From the NCBI RefSeq assembly GCF_014762705.1, contig NZ_JABURL010000119.1, forward strand, positions 1-64,000: a stretch of 64,000 nt of DNA. The letters run 5' to 3'. This DNA is from Cyclobacterium sp. GTDB taxonomy: Bacteria > Bacteroidota > Bacteroidia > Cytophagales > Cyclobacteriaceae. This document shows, one piece after another, positions 27,113 to 37,160 of the stretch. Position numbers and translations under genes: made by a program. The notes under the pieces were generated by a model. That model saw nothing but the letters and a program-made list of their open reading frames with translations. It was not told the origin of the DNA and did no database searches. Numbering within the stretch: position 1 is the first letter of the stretch; every line of letters starts with the position of its first letter.

Positions 27113-29308
27113 ATGAATTCAAAACTATTTACCGAGAAACCTCCCATTACAGGCATCTTACTTTGTATTCTGTTTATTTTGATTGCAATACCTACAATGG
27201 GTCAGGGGCCGGTAGGCTATGTGGAATGCAAAATGGAGGAAACTTTTGAAGAACCCACCAATGTTGCTTTTGGCAGTGATGGGAATTACAAATACCTGTT
27301 TAATCAGGTGGGGCCGATGGTTTTTTCTCGGGGACAGTTTTTTGGAGGGCCGAGTTCGGCAAAAGTGGAAAAAGCATGGTACCAAACCATTAGTGAAATG
27401 GATGTGGAGGGGCCATCTGCCAAACTTGCCCAAGCCTTTGCCAGGTTAAAAAAGCATTTGACCGGTGAATCAGTGCTTAGCCCGGATCAGATAATGGAGC
27501 AGGACACCATTATTCAGGCCAATATTTCAGCGATCGGGATAAAGAAAGAAATCATTGAGCAGTCCTTTGATCTGATAAGGACCTATGAGGAAACGGCAGG
27601 CCCCCTATTCGATATCCATGGAAAAAAAATAATGTTACCCCGGGAAGTACAGCCAGGTATGGAGATTCACTACGCCCTTTTTTATATCATGGATGCCATT
27701 ACCCGCAGCTACAGTGCTGCAAAACTGGAAGAATTCCCGCAGGTATATGAGGGAGCGATGTTCAAGACATCAGCTTATTTTCCGGGCAAGGTGGATCCCC
27801 CTAAAGACCAGCAAAATGTTTACCGGGTCAAGGTAAAGGCATCACAAGCCCCCAATTGGGGAACGCCCATCTATTTTCACCAGGATGCCTATTCCCGACG
27901 TCCGACTGGAGCTTATGTTGCGCCGGGCACTATTGTCAAAATAAAAGTACCATCTGCTGTTGTAAATAAGGATTACACCATTAGGGTAGGTACTCATTTT
28001 TGGGATTTAAAATATAGGAACAGAATTGCCCGGTTGGACAGGGCTACCATCATCTATCCTGTGGTAGATGAAACCATCACAGTGGGTTCTCCCCTTGGGG
28101 GGAACATTTATTTTGAAGTCCCCGAAGGAAAAGAGGATGGAATCATTGAATTGGAAATTACCGGAGCCGTACGCTCTCCTTATTTTTCGACCAGGGATTA
28201 TAACAAAATCAGCCTGAAAGAATGGAAAGAAACCGAGCGCCATTACACCGGAGCATGGGCAGACTTTGAAACCGATAAATTTCTAATGCAGGTGCCCACA
28301 AGTTGGATCGATGATTTTGATGACCCGGAGACCATGCTGAAGCAGTACGATACAGCGATGGATGCCGTTGCCGATCTCTTGGGCAAGCCATTGCCACAGG
28401 GTACCCACTTTATGTTTCGTCAGGTAGATGCGATCATGCGGGCAGGGGTTCATGCCCCGGGATATCCGGAGATCAACGTTAGGTATGACCCTACGGAAGA
28501 ATCGGACGGAAAAGGAAATCATATCATGCTGCAGCCACCAGTAAAGCAGCCCTGGGTCATTTTCCACGAAATGGGCCACTCTCATGTTCCTTCCTTTTTT
28601 GTTGACGAAACGGAATCTATTGTTAACCTCTTACATGTAGCCGTGGCAAATGACGGATTTGGTATGGAACTGGATTCGGCTTTCGGATCGTCGATAAGCA
28701 ATCGGCTTGATGTAGATCTGGACGTGGCTGCCATCAATTTAATGGTTACGGATCCATTTCGAAACAATCAACCCTTAAACAGGGACCGCATGTCGTACCA
28801 ACACCGGGGGCACGGCAAGTATGTGGATGTGGTGCGCCTATTTGGATGGGATGCCTTGGGAGACATGTTTATAAAAGTGAATGAGGACTATAACCGGGGT
28901 ATTGTCATCAAAAAGACCCATCATCCAACCGATGACAGGATTTTGCGCATGTCTGTTGCGGCAGGGGTAGACCTCCGCCCATTGCTTCACTTTTGGGGCA
29001 GGCCACCCGAAAACAATAAGGCATTGGCTGACAGCCTTGATGTGGCAGGATTAACACCTTCAAGGGAAATATTTGAGACGCTGGAACACTATAAATCCAT
29101 CCTTCCCAAAACTCTATCCGAGGCCAGGACCCATGCAAAGCTAATGTTTCCAAAAGACGGCCATCCTTCATCCGATGGGCATGACCTGGAGCGGGACATG
29201 GCCTTTATTTATAGCAGTTGGAACGAAGAATTTGCTACGCAATCGATAAAGCAAATTGAATTAATCCAAACGCTTTATTTCCCTGAAGAATGGCTTGATG
29301 GTGAATAA
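27113..29308 (+). CDS. Secreted M60-like (enhancin/mucin-type) metallopeptidase
   Basis: A 731-residue exported protein; the ATG at 27113 gives a signal ending AIPTMGQ. The catalytic region contains HEMGH (His485, Glu486, His489) followed 12 residues on by Glu501 in ETESIVNLL. This matches the M60 pattern HExxH-x(8,28)-E. The M60 family includes enhancins, SslE-like mucinases and O-glycopeptidases that cut next to glycosylated Ser/Thr. The preceding domain (about 205-400) is beta-rich with GAYVAPGTIVKIKVPS and YTIRVGTHF, like the accessory domain usually in front of M60 catalytic modules. It is the strongest pointer to a glycoprotein substrate for this island. A sulfatase gene follows after 32 bp. 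Confidence 0.88.
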   Translation: MNSKLFTEKPPITGILLCILFILIAIPTMGQGPVGYVECKMEETFEEPTNVAFGSDGNYKYLFNQVGPMVFSRGQFFGGPSSAKVEKAWYQTISEMDVEGPSAKLAQAFARLKKHLTGESVLSPDQIMEQDTIIQANISAIGIKKEIIEQSFDLIRTYEETAGPLFDIHGKKIMLPREVQPGMEIHYALFYIMDAITRSYSAAKLEEFPQVYEGAMFKTSAYFPGKVDPPKDQQNVYRVKVKASQAPNWGTPIYFHQDAYSRRPTGAYVAPGTIVKIKVPSAVVNKDYTIRVGTHFWDLKYRNRIARLDRATIIYPVVDETITVGSPLGGNIYFEVPEGKEDGIIELEITGAVRSPYFSTRDYNKISLKEWKETERHYTGAWADFETDKFLMQVPTSWIDDFDDPETMLKQYDTAMDAVADLLGKPLPQGTHFMFRQVDAIMRAGVHAPGYPEINVRYDPTEESDGKGNHIMLQPPVKQPWVIFHEMGHSHVPSFFVDETESIVNLLHVAVANDGFGMELDSAFGSSISNRLDVDLDVAAINLMVTDPFRNNQPLNRDRMSYQHRGHGKYVDVVRLFGWDALGDMFIKVNEDYNRGIVIKKTHHPTDDRILRMSVAAGVDLRPLLHFWGRPPENNKALADSLDVAGLTPSREIFETLEHYKSILPKTLSEARTHAKLMFPKDGHPSSDGHDLERDMAFIYSSWNEEFATQSIKQIELIQTLYFPEEWLDGE

Positions 29309-29340
29309 ATCAAAATAGTGGGATAACATTTTATAATAAT

Positions 29341-30777
29341 ATGGAATCATTTCACAAATTAATTTTATTCCTTTTCCTATCTATAGCGGGTATATTTTCC
29401 TGCAATCAGGTAAAAGAAAAAAGGGTAAAGCCCAATATCGTTTTCATCTTTATTGATGATATGGGATGGAAAGATGTAGGGTTTATGGGTTCAGAATATT
29501 ATGAAACACCACATATCGATCAATTGGCAAAAAAGGGTATGGTATTCACCCAGGCCTATGCCAATGCGGCCAACTGTGCGCCAACCCGCGCCTGTTTGCT
29601 TAGTGGTCAGTATTCAGCCCGGCATGGTGTTAATACCGTTGCCAGACCAGATCGTGGAGATCCGGAGGACAGGCGTTTGATCCCTATACCCAATTCCAGA
29701 ACGGTGCCACTTGAGCATGTGATGATTTCAGAAGCTTTAAAACCTGCAGGGTACCGGTCTGCAGCAATAGGGAAATGGAATGTAGGAAATTCTCCTGAAA
29801 AACAAGGTTTTGATTTGGGCATACCCGGGTCAGGATTTCAAGGCCATTTCAATGAGGAAGGAGAATATCTTACGGACCATTTGACGGAAAAGGCAGTAAA
29901 ATTTATCAAAGAAAACAATCCGCAAAAAACAGGAAATCCTTTTTTTCTTTACCTGGCCCATTATGCGGTTCATACACCCATACAGGCAAAAGACAGTCTG
30001 GTTCAAAAGTACCAGGAAAAGCAGGGAACCCCGTATCACAATAATTCCACCTATGCAGCCATGATCGAAAGTGTGGATCAAAGTGTGGCTAAAATAAATG
30101 GAATATTGGAGGAGCTCGGCTTGGTTGAAAACACCTTGCTGGTCTTCTTTTCAGACAATGGTGGACATGGAACCTATACGAGCCAAAAACCTTTGCGTGG
30201 AGGAAAGGGAATGTTTTATGAAGGAGGTATTCGGGAACCCATGTTTGCTTACTGGCCGGGTAAAATAAAAGCGGGAACAGTATGCCAGGAGCCCGTTATC
30301 GGCATCGACTTTTACCCGACTTTTCTGGAGCTTTCCGGTGTGGAAAAACCAATAGGTTATGTGTTGGACGGCCGGAGTATTGTCCCTTTGTTAAATGGAG
30401 AAAAAACCCTAAACCGGGAGGCACTTTTTTGGCATTTCCCTGCCTACTTGCAATCCTATGAGGGAATGAAAAAGGAGTCACGGGATACGCTTTTCAGATC
30501 AAGGCCGGTGAGTGTAATAAGGAAAGGAGATTGGAAGTTATTACAGTTTCACGAAGAGTGGGTGCTTGATGGCGGTCGGGAGAATTTGATGGAGAACAAT
30601 GCCGTTGAATTATATAACCTTGCGACTGACATTGGTGAAACGAAGAACCTATCAGCCGTCGAAACTGATAAACGAGATGAGTTACTTGACGATCTTATAA
30701 ACTGGCAAGAGGAGATTGATGCGCCGATTCCCAGCGAAGCAAATCCAAAATATGTAGCAAAGGGCAAAGGAAAGTAA
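29341..30777 (+). CDS. S1-family sulfatase 5, lipoprotein, with altered GKWH motif
   Basis: A 478-residue sulfatase with a lipoprotein signal ending AGIFSC (Cys21). It keeps IDDMGWKD, the maturation motif CAPTR (Cys79) and SDNGGHG. The active-site motif usually written GKWHLG reads GKWNVG, with Lys145 kept and Asn147 in the position of a catalytic histidine. Everything else looks intact, so either the activity is altered or the subgroup uses another residue. The gene is wedged between the M60 and HEIGH metallopeptidase genes with gaps of 32 and 61 bp, tying desulfation to proteolysis in one probable operon. Confidence 0.92.
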   Translation: MESFHKLILFLFLSIAGIFSCNQVKEKRVKPNIVFIFIDDMGWKDVGFMGSEYYETPHIDQLAKKGMVFTQAYANAANCAPTRACLLSGQYSARHGVNTVARPDRGDPEDRRLIPIPNSRTVPLEHVMISEALKPAGYRSAAIGKWNVGNSPEKQGFDLGIPGSGFQGHFNEEGEYLTDHLTEKAVKFIKENNPQKTGNPFFLYLAHYAVHTPIQAKDSLVQKYQEKQGTPYHNNSTYAAMIESVDQSVAKINGILEELGLVENTLLVFFSDNGGHGTYTSQKPLRGGKGMFYEGGIREPMFAYWPGKIKAGTVCQEPVIGIDFYPTFLELSGVEKPIGYVLDGRSIVPLLNGEKTLNREALFWHFPAYLQSYEGMKKESRDTLFRSRPVSVIRKGDWKLLQFHEEWVLDGGRENLMENNAVELYNLATDIGETKNLSAVETDKRDELLDDLINWQEEIDAPIPSEANPKYVAKGKGK

Positions 30778-30838
30778 CAAATAGCATTATAAATCAGTGG
30801 GTTTTTAAAAAGCCTTCCATCCAATTGTAAATATCAAA

Positions 30839-32872
30839 ATGAAAAGCATTTATTTCTTATTTATCATTTCCTTGATCTTTGTCTCGTTTAATACTTTCGG
30901 ACAGGAGATTTTCAATGACAGTCTACAGAACGATGTAAATCAGGTTACTGAGAAACTGGTCACGAAATATGGAGATGAAAATGCTGAACGCATCGGTCGT
31001 GGTGTCAGGCACCTTTCTGATCTTTGGTTTGAAGAAAACGGTGATGGGCTTGAATTTCAGGAGTTCTGCATGAAACAGTTTATCCCTTCCGGTCCCGAGC
31101 TTGATCATGCGCTGCTTATTGCTGAACAACAATTTAGTGCCATCAATGGGTATCAGAGGGAACTCTCCCTTGCACTCGATTACCCATTGGTAACAATGAC
31201 AAGACCTATCACTGAGCTCGACAGATTATTCAGCGATTCAAAAATTACGATTGATTTTTTCAAAAGTAAACTTGCCCTCGCCATCGCACTTAATTTCCCT
31301 TATTACACCAATGAAGAAAAGGAAGCATTTGGGCCAAACTGGAGTCGGAAAAAGTGGGCAATGGTAAGATTGGGAGATAAATTTGATTTTAGGTCCGATC
31401 CGGATAAGGAGCCCGACTCCATGCCGATTCCCGATGAGCTTCGTGATTACACCACCCGCTACATTCTTTCAATGGACCACGTGTTATCACCCGAACATAA
31501 AATTCTTTTTCCTGAAGGTACCCGGTTAAACAGCCATAATGGACTAAGGGATGAAATCAAAGGGCTCTACTTTAGGGATAACCCGTTGGAAAAGCAGCGA
31601 GTAATAAGTGCAATAGTGATGCATATCATCCATCAAACCATACCCGAATGCATGGTAGGAGAAACTTCTTATTATTGGGAACCCATAGCCAATAAGGTGT
31701 ATCTGAAAGAAGGAGAAAACTTTATAGAAACAGATTTTAAGGCGGAACCTGATAATAGGTACAAAGTTTTACATCACAACATGTTATCGAAGATGCAACA
31801 GGATGCCAAATATCCTGAAGGATCAACCTATTTGACCCGAACCTTTAAAAACGGTCAACTCAGTGAAGAAAAAATTGTCTCCTTGCTGGAATCAGTTTTA
31901 AGCGCTGCAGAAAAGAAAGCCGTAGCGGCCTTGATTGAAAAAAAGATTGGGAGAAAGTTAGAACCCTTCGATATTTGGTACAACGGATTCAGCGACAATA
32001 CCAATTACAAAATGGATGAACTGGATCAGCTGATCAAAGAAAAATATCCTACACCGATGGCATTCCAGCAAGATCTGCCCAACATCCTCAAAAGAATTGG
32101 TTTTCCGGATTTTGAAGCCGATTTTTTTGGCAATCACGTGGTTGTTGATCCAATTCCCTCCGGAGGACATGCCAATGGACCTCAAATGAAAGGCGCTAAA
32201 GCACATTTGCGTATCCGTTTTGAAAAGGATGGCCTAGATTACAAGAATTACAGGGTAGGCATGCATGAAATCGGCCATACCATTCAGCAGAATGTAGGCA
32301 CTTACATGTCGGATTATTATTTACTGAAAGGCATCCCAGGCAGCCCCTATACAGAAGCCATGGCAGATCTTATTGCTTACCGCAACTTGATTGCCTTAGG
32401 AGTAAATCAGGAATACAGCGCCCGGGAAAAGCAGGATAATGCATTGGCTGCATTTTGGTTTGTTTGTGAAATGGGATCGGAAGCGCTCCACGAGATCAGG
32501 GTTTGGCATTGGCTGTATGAGCATCCGGATGCTACTGTTGACGAGCTTAAGGCTGCAACCATTACTATTGCGAAGGATATCTGGAACCAGTATTTTGCAG
32601 AAATTTTTGGTGTGAGAGATGTCCCAATCTTAGCCATTTATAATCATTTCATTTCCGGAGCGCTCTATTTGCACAGTTATCCCATTGGAAATATAGTCGT
32701 CATGCAATTGGAAGAGCAGTTCGAGGGAAAGGATTTTGCAACAGAAATGATACGAACATGCAAAATCGGTAAGCTTACACCCGATCTGTGGATGATAAAA
32801 GCAACCGGTGAACCTTTAAGTTCCAGGCCATTATTGACTGCCATGCGAAATGCGCTTGAAGCATATAAATAG
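30839..32872 (+). CDS. Secreted HEIGH metallopeptidase, M3-like gluzincin of uncertain family
   Basis: A 677-residue exported protein (signal ending FNTFGQ) that is mainly alpha-helical by composition. The zinc motif is HEIGH (His476, Glu477, His480) with Glu506 in PYTEAMADL 26 residues after the second His, the spacing seen in M3-type oligopeptidases. Sequence between the motifs and outside them does not resemble the M3 members I know, so I keep the family open. The motif GGHANGPQMKGAKAHLR upstream may shape the active-site cleft, as in related gluzincins. The neighbours are peptidases and a sulfatase, which suggests oligopeptide trimming. Confidence 0.75.
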   Translation: MKSIYFLFIISLIFVSFNTFGQEIFNDSLQNDVNQVTEKLVTKYGDENAERIGRGVRHLSDLWFEENGDGLEFQEFCMKQFIPSGPELDHALLIAEQQFSAINGYQRELSLALDYPLVTMTRPITELDRLFSDSKITIDFFKSKLALAIALNFPYYTNEEKEAFGPNWSRKKWAMVRLGDKFDFRSDPDKEPDSMPIPDELRDYTTRYILSMDHVLSPEHKILFPEGTRLNSHNGLRDEIKGLYFRDNPLEKQRVISAIVMHIIHQTIPECMVGETSYYWEPIANKVYLKEGENFIETDFKAEPDNRYKVLHHNMLSKMQQDAKYPEGSTYLTRTFKNGQLSEEKIVSLLESVLSAAEKKAVAALIEKKIGRKLEPFDIWYNGFSDNTNYKMDELDQLIKEKYPTPMAFQQDLPNILKRIGFPDFEADFFGNHVVVDPIPSGGHANGPQMKGAKAHLRIRFEKDGLDYKNYRVGMHEIGHTIQQNVGTYMSDYYLLKGIPGSPYTEAMADLIAYRNLIALGVNQEYSAREKQDNALAAFWFVCEMGSEALHEIRVWHWLYEHPDATVDELKAATITIAKDIWNQYFAEIFGVRDVPILAIYNHFISGALYLHSYPIGNIVVMQLEEQFEGKDFATEMIRTCKIGKLTPDLWMIKATGEPLSSRPLLTAMRNALEAYK

Positions 32873-32942
32873 CCGTTGTACAAGGCCTAGGGCATTTGCG
32901 GAAAAAATATAAAAAGTTTAACCCCTAAATAAATACCTTATC

Positions 32943-34448
32943 ATGTGTAATAAAACCGGCAAATTTCTCTATCAACTAATTTCCCCTTTTCTTTTACTAC
33001 TCGTTTGCGTTACTTCTGTGCATGCCCAAAAGAGTACGTTACCGGCAGACACTACTATTGTCTCTTCTGATGAAGTGACCGTTAATGGGAAAAGAATATC
33101 CTATCAGGTGACGGTAGGCACGCAGCCGGTATACGGTGCAGATGGAGCACCTGATGCAGCAGTGTTTTATACCTATTACAAGCGAAGTGATGTCGATCAG
33201 GTAGAAAATCGACCCATTGCATTCTCATTCAATGGAGGGCCGGGAGCTGCATCGTTGTGGATGCATTTGGGTTATACAAGTCCGAAACGGCTGGAAATAA
33301 GTGATGAGGGATATCCCATACAACCCTATGGTATCGTAGATAACCCGCATTCAATTATAGATGTAGCCGACATCGTATATGTTGATCCGGTTAATACGGG
33401 TTTTTCACGCATATTGAATGACGGCAAGCGTGAAGATTTTTTTGGGGTGTATCAGGACATTACCTACCTGGCTGACTGGATTGACAATTTCCTATCACGG
33501 CAAGGACGTTGGAGATCCCCAAAATATCTGATTGGGGAGAGTTATTCGGCAACACGCGTAGCGGGTTTATCAGGTGAACTGCAAGACATGCATGGGATTT
33601 ACCTCAACGGAGTAGTTATTGTTTCCGGGACTAAAATGGAACTACCTATCTCAAGTAATGAAGTACTTCAATTACCTAACTACACGGCGGTAGCATGGTA
33701 TCACAATAAGCTACCTGAAGATTTACAGAAAAAAGATCTTACTGAAATTCTCTCAGAAGTTGAAAAGTACGCCATCGAGGAATATTTACCTGCAGTCGAA
33801 AGAGGGGGATTTATCGATGAAGATCAGAAACAAGCCGTTGCAGAAAAAGTAGCCCGGTACACCGGTCTCAAAAAGGAATTCATATTGGACCACAACCTGA
33901 CAGTCCCCACTAAAGCGTTCAGAAAAGAGTTACTAAGGGATGAAGGATATTTCCTGGGTTTTTCTGATGCACGGTATAAGGGTATTGATAAAATGGATGC
34001 TGGCGATACCTTTACCGGAAGTACTCCACCTGAGTCAGCTGCCTGGGATAATGCCTTCATGCCTGCCATTAATACGTATCTTCGAAAGGATTTAAATTTT
34101 AAAACAGACCTGCAATACCTTGTTTCTGGTCCTGTATTTCCCTGGCCATGGGATAGATTTACTGATGGGACAGGAGAGAAATTGCGTAATGCCATGATGC
34201 AAAACCCCAAACTTGAAGTATTATTTCAAGCAGGATATTACGATATGTTGGTCAATTATTTTAGACAAAAAAATGGTATGTGGAAGCTTGATCCAAGCGG
34301 TAAAATGAAAGACCGTTTACATTTTAAAGTGTATGAAAGTGGTCACATGATGTATGTGAGGGAGGAAGATTTGGTAAAGTCTACCAATGATCTCCGGGAG
34401 TTTATTCAACAAACAATCCCCATGAAAGGTGAACCGGCAAAGTATTGA
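32943..34448 (+). CDS. Secreted S10 serine carboxypeptidase-like protein
   Basis: A 501-residue alpha/beta hydrolase of the S10 family with a signal ending SVHAQ. It shows the oxyanion segment FSFNGGPGAASLW, DVADIVYVDPVNTGFS, and the nucleophile Ser200 in GESYSATR. Asp434 in QAGYYDML and His468 in ESGHMMY complete the triad. S10 enzymes remove C-terminal residues, generally at acidic pH. As such it complements the aminopeptidases upstream. It is the last peptidase of the series, 70 bp after the HEIGH peptidase. Confidence 0.92.
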   Translation: MCNKTGKFLYQLISPFLLLLVCVTSVHAQKSTLPADTTIVSSDEVTVNGKRISYQVTVGTQPVYGADGAPDAAVFYTYYKRSDVDQVENRPIAFSFNGGPGAASLWMHLGYTSPKRLEISDEGYPIQPYGIVDNPHSIIDVADIVYVDPVNTGFSRILNDGKREDFFGVYQDITYLADWIDNFLSRQGRWRSPKYLIGESYSATRVAGLSGELQDMHGIYLNGVVIVSGTKMELPISSNEVLQLPNYTAVAWYHNKLPEDLQKKDLTEILSEVEKYAIEEYLPAVERGGFIDEDQKQAVAEKVARYTGLKKEFILDHNLTVPTKAFRKELLRDEGYFLGFSDARYKGIDKMDAGDTFTGSTPPESAAWDNAFMPAINTYLRKDLNFKTDLQYLVSGPVFPWPWDRFTDGTGEKLRNAMMQNPKLEVLFQAGYYDMLVNYFRQKNGMWKLDPSGKMKDRLHFKVYESGHMMYVREEDLVKSTNDLREFIQQTIPMKGEPAKY

Positions 34449-34571
34449 TGTAGACTATTCATAAGTCTAATCGATGGAAAGAATAAATGACACCTGGTTC
34501 ATCTGATCCGGACGGTTTATGAGTTATAAAAATCCGGTTATAATTATTAAGAAAAAGAAAAAAACCTAAAA

Positions 34572-37013
34572 ATGAGTCGTTTACAATTAAGGTTACCAAA
34601 AGTAATTTGCCTTTGCTGTTCAGTATTCCTTTTGTTACTATTTTCCTGCCAGGAAGCCTCCGTAGAGCAGCCTGATTGTGGATTATGCGCGGAAACGGGC
34701 GCGGAGTGGATTCAGGATGAAAAGCCCCTTCCGGCTTACGATTCGCTTTTTTATGAAGACAGGCCAGCACCCATATTCAGAAAGGAATTTTCGGTGGCTA
34801 CAGAAATAGACAGCGCCATTCTATACATCACTGCCGCGGGATATTATAAAGCCTCTATCAATGGAGACAGCATTGGGAACAGGGTGCTGGATCCTGCATG
34901 GACGGATTACAGTAAAAGAATATATTATTCCCGGTATGCCCTTACCGATAAAATTCGGCAGGGGGAAAATTGCCTGGGTGTGACCCTGGGGAATGGGTTT
35001 TATAATCCACTGCCCTTGAGAAAATGGGGAAGGAGAAACCCCCGGGTAGACCTTACGGTTGGCAAGCCCACTTTTATGGCGAGGCTTGTAATCTATTATC
35101 CAAACGGGGAAATAAATGAAGTAAAAACAGACGCTTCCTGGACCTACGGATACGGCCCCCTGGTGAAAAACAGTGTCTACATTGGTGCCGTGTACGACCA
35201 GGGAAAGCAAATGGAAGGATGGGACCTGCCTGGCTTTAAGCCCGAATCCTGGCAAGCTGCCCAGGTGGGAGAAGGCCCTGGGGGTGAGCTACAACCCGCC
35301 TTTTTTCCTCCTGTCCGGATCATGGAGGAAATCCAACCCAAGGCCGTTTCTACCCTTTCCAATGGAAAACACATGGTGGACATGGGAGTAAATTTTACGG
35401 GGACCTATAGGATAAGAATTCCTCCCCATGCGGGGGATACCATTACCTTTAGGTTTGGAGAACGGGTGTACGAAGATGGAACACTGAATCCGATGACCAC
35501 TGTAGTAGGGCAAATCAAGCGGGAGGGTATAGGAGGCCCGGGTGCCCCTCCCGTAGCCTGGCAAACGGATAGTTATATTTCAGGTAATAAAGAGGCCTTT
35601 TTTACACCGGATTTTGTCTACAGAACTTACCGCTACATGGAGATAGACGGCTTAAAAGAGCAGCCCGCCCTGGCTGATGTGCAGGGCTTGTTTATCTATT
35701 CAGACGTTCCGGATAAAAATAATTTTACCAGTTCAAATGCCTTGCTCAATGATATTCAGGATGCCGTAAAAAGGACTTTTCTTTCCAATTTGGTAAGTGT
35801 GCAATCTGACTGTGCCGTCAGGGAGAAATTTGGATATGGGGGAGATCTCAATGCGACGAACGAATCCTTTATTTACAATTTTGACATGCAGGATTTTTAC
35901 ACAAAAACGGTTTATGATTGGGTGGATGCCATGAATGATTCGACTTTTGTGGATACGGCTCCCTATGCCGGCATCAAGTATTGTGGTATCAGCTGGGAAT
36001 CTGCCTACCTGATTACCCAGTATTACCTGTATTTGTATTACAACGATACGGATCTGGTGGAGGAGTTGTATGAGCGAAACCTGCAATGGATGGAAAAAGT
36101 GGCCAGGATCCATCCGGATGGATTGGTAGAAAGTGGCCTGAGTGACCATGAGTCCCTGGAGCCCGTGCCGGTACAATTGACAGGTACCGCCCATTACCTG
36201 CAATGTGCCCGCATCATGAAAACATTTGCTGCTGTCATGGAAGATGGAGAAAACGAGCGGCATTTCGAAGCACTGTCGGTAAGCTTGAAAAACCGGATCA
36301 AAGCAGCTTTTTGGGATCAGCCTGTAGAAGAACCGATAAACAGACAAACCCTGTTTTCCACGCTGCTTTACCACGATATCATTCCCGATCAGGAATTGGA
36401 AGCAGCAAGAGATTCCTTGTTGAAGGCTGTTTACAATGGCCCTTCAGGTCATTTTAACACAGGAATTTTTGGAACCAAGTACATCCTGGAGACCCTTTCC
36501 GGGCATGCCCCTATCAACAGGGTATTCGATATTGTAAACAGTACCGATTATCCGGGATGGGGCCATATGATCGATAGAGGAGCGACAAGCATTTGGGAAA
36601 CCTGGAAGGAGAGTGACAACACTTTTACCAATAGTCATCCGATGTTTGGTACGGTGACCGAGTGGTTTTATCGCTGGCTGGGTGGAATCCGACCGGACCC
36701 CCAAAATCCCGGATTTAAGGTATTTGTACTGGCACCCAGAGTGCCCGATGAGTTGGATTCCATAGCCAGCAACTACCATTCACCCCATGGTGAAATCATA
36801 TCTAATTGGAAAAAAGGGCTAGATGGGTCCATCACCTATGAAATAAAAATCCCCAATGGCAGTACCGCAAAGGTCTCTTTGTTGATGCGAACTGCTCAAA
36901 GCTTGTCAATTGAGAAAAGGGAGGGAGATTTTAATCCGGAAAACGTGAAGGGTTTGGCAACCGGCAATTTTGAACTGGAAGAAGGTGAATATACCATTCG
37001 CATTTCCAGCTAA
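34572..37013 (+). CDS. GH78 alpha-L-rhamnosidase-like lipoprotein
   Basis: An 813-residue predicted lipoprotein (signal ending LLLLFSC, Cys26). N-terminal beta domains contain the family phrases YYKASINGDSIGNRVLDPAWTDY and YSRYALTD. The (alpha/alpha)6 barrel follows from about residue 390, with the acidic block DCAVREKFGYGGD (Asp425) and, later, RGATSIWETW, NSHPMFGTVTEWFYRWLGGI, and a C-terminal beta domain. These are hallmarks of glycoside hydrolase family 78 and related rhamnosidases. It is the only intact classical glycoside hydrolase in the island, implying a rhamnose- or related deoxysugar-containing glycan. Exact specificity is not readable. Confidence 0.88.
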   Translation: MSRLQLRLPKVICLCCSVFLLLLFSCQEASVEQPDCGLCAETGAEWIQDEKPLPAYDSLFYEDRPAPIFRKEFSVATEIDSAILYITAAGYYKASINGDSIGNRVLDPAWTDYSKRIYYSRYALTDKIRQGENCLGVTLGNGFYNPLPLRKWGRRNPRVDLTVGKPTFMARLVIYYPNGEINEVKTDASWTYGYGPLVKNSVYIGAVYDQGKQMEGWDLPGFKPESWQAAQVGEGPGGELQPAFFPPVRIMEEIQPKAVSTLSNGKHMVDMGVNFTGTYRIRIPPHAGDTITFRFGERVYEDGTLNPMTTVVGQIKREGIGGPGAPPVAWQTDSYISGNKEAFFTPDFVYRTYRYMEIDGLKEQPALADVQGLFIYSDVPDKNNFTSSNALLNDIQDAVKRTFLSNLVSVQSDCAVREKFGYGGDLNATNESFIYNFDMQDFYTKTVYDWVDAMNDSTFVDTAPYAGIKYCGISWESAYLITQYYLYLYYNDTDLVEELYERNLQWMEKVARIHPDGLVESGLSDHESLEPVPVQLTGTAHYLQCARIMKTFAAVMEDGENERHFEALSVSLKNRIKAAFWDQPVEEPINRQTLFSTLLYHDIIPDQELEAARDSLLKAVYNGPSGHFNTGIFGTKYILETLSGHAPINRVFDIVNSTDYPGWGHMIDRGATSIWETWKESDNTFTNSHPMFGTVTEWFYRWLGGIRPDPQNPGFKVFVLAPRVPDELDSIASNYHSPHGEIISNWKKGLDGSITYEIKIPNGSTAKVSLLMRTAQSLSIEKREGDFNPENVKGLATGNFELEEGEYTIRISS

Positions 37014-37160
37014 TGGATTTTAATGATATTGTCATTTTTGCATACTTGAGATCGGTTTAAGTAGGATAACTTACCTTGAAATCGATCTCTTCTCAGGTGA
37101 AAATCTAAATTAAAACTTAAAAATATAGTCATTTATCAAGTAATAGAAAATTGAATAAGC

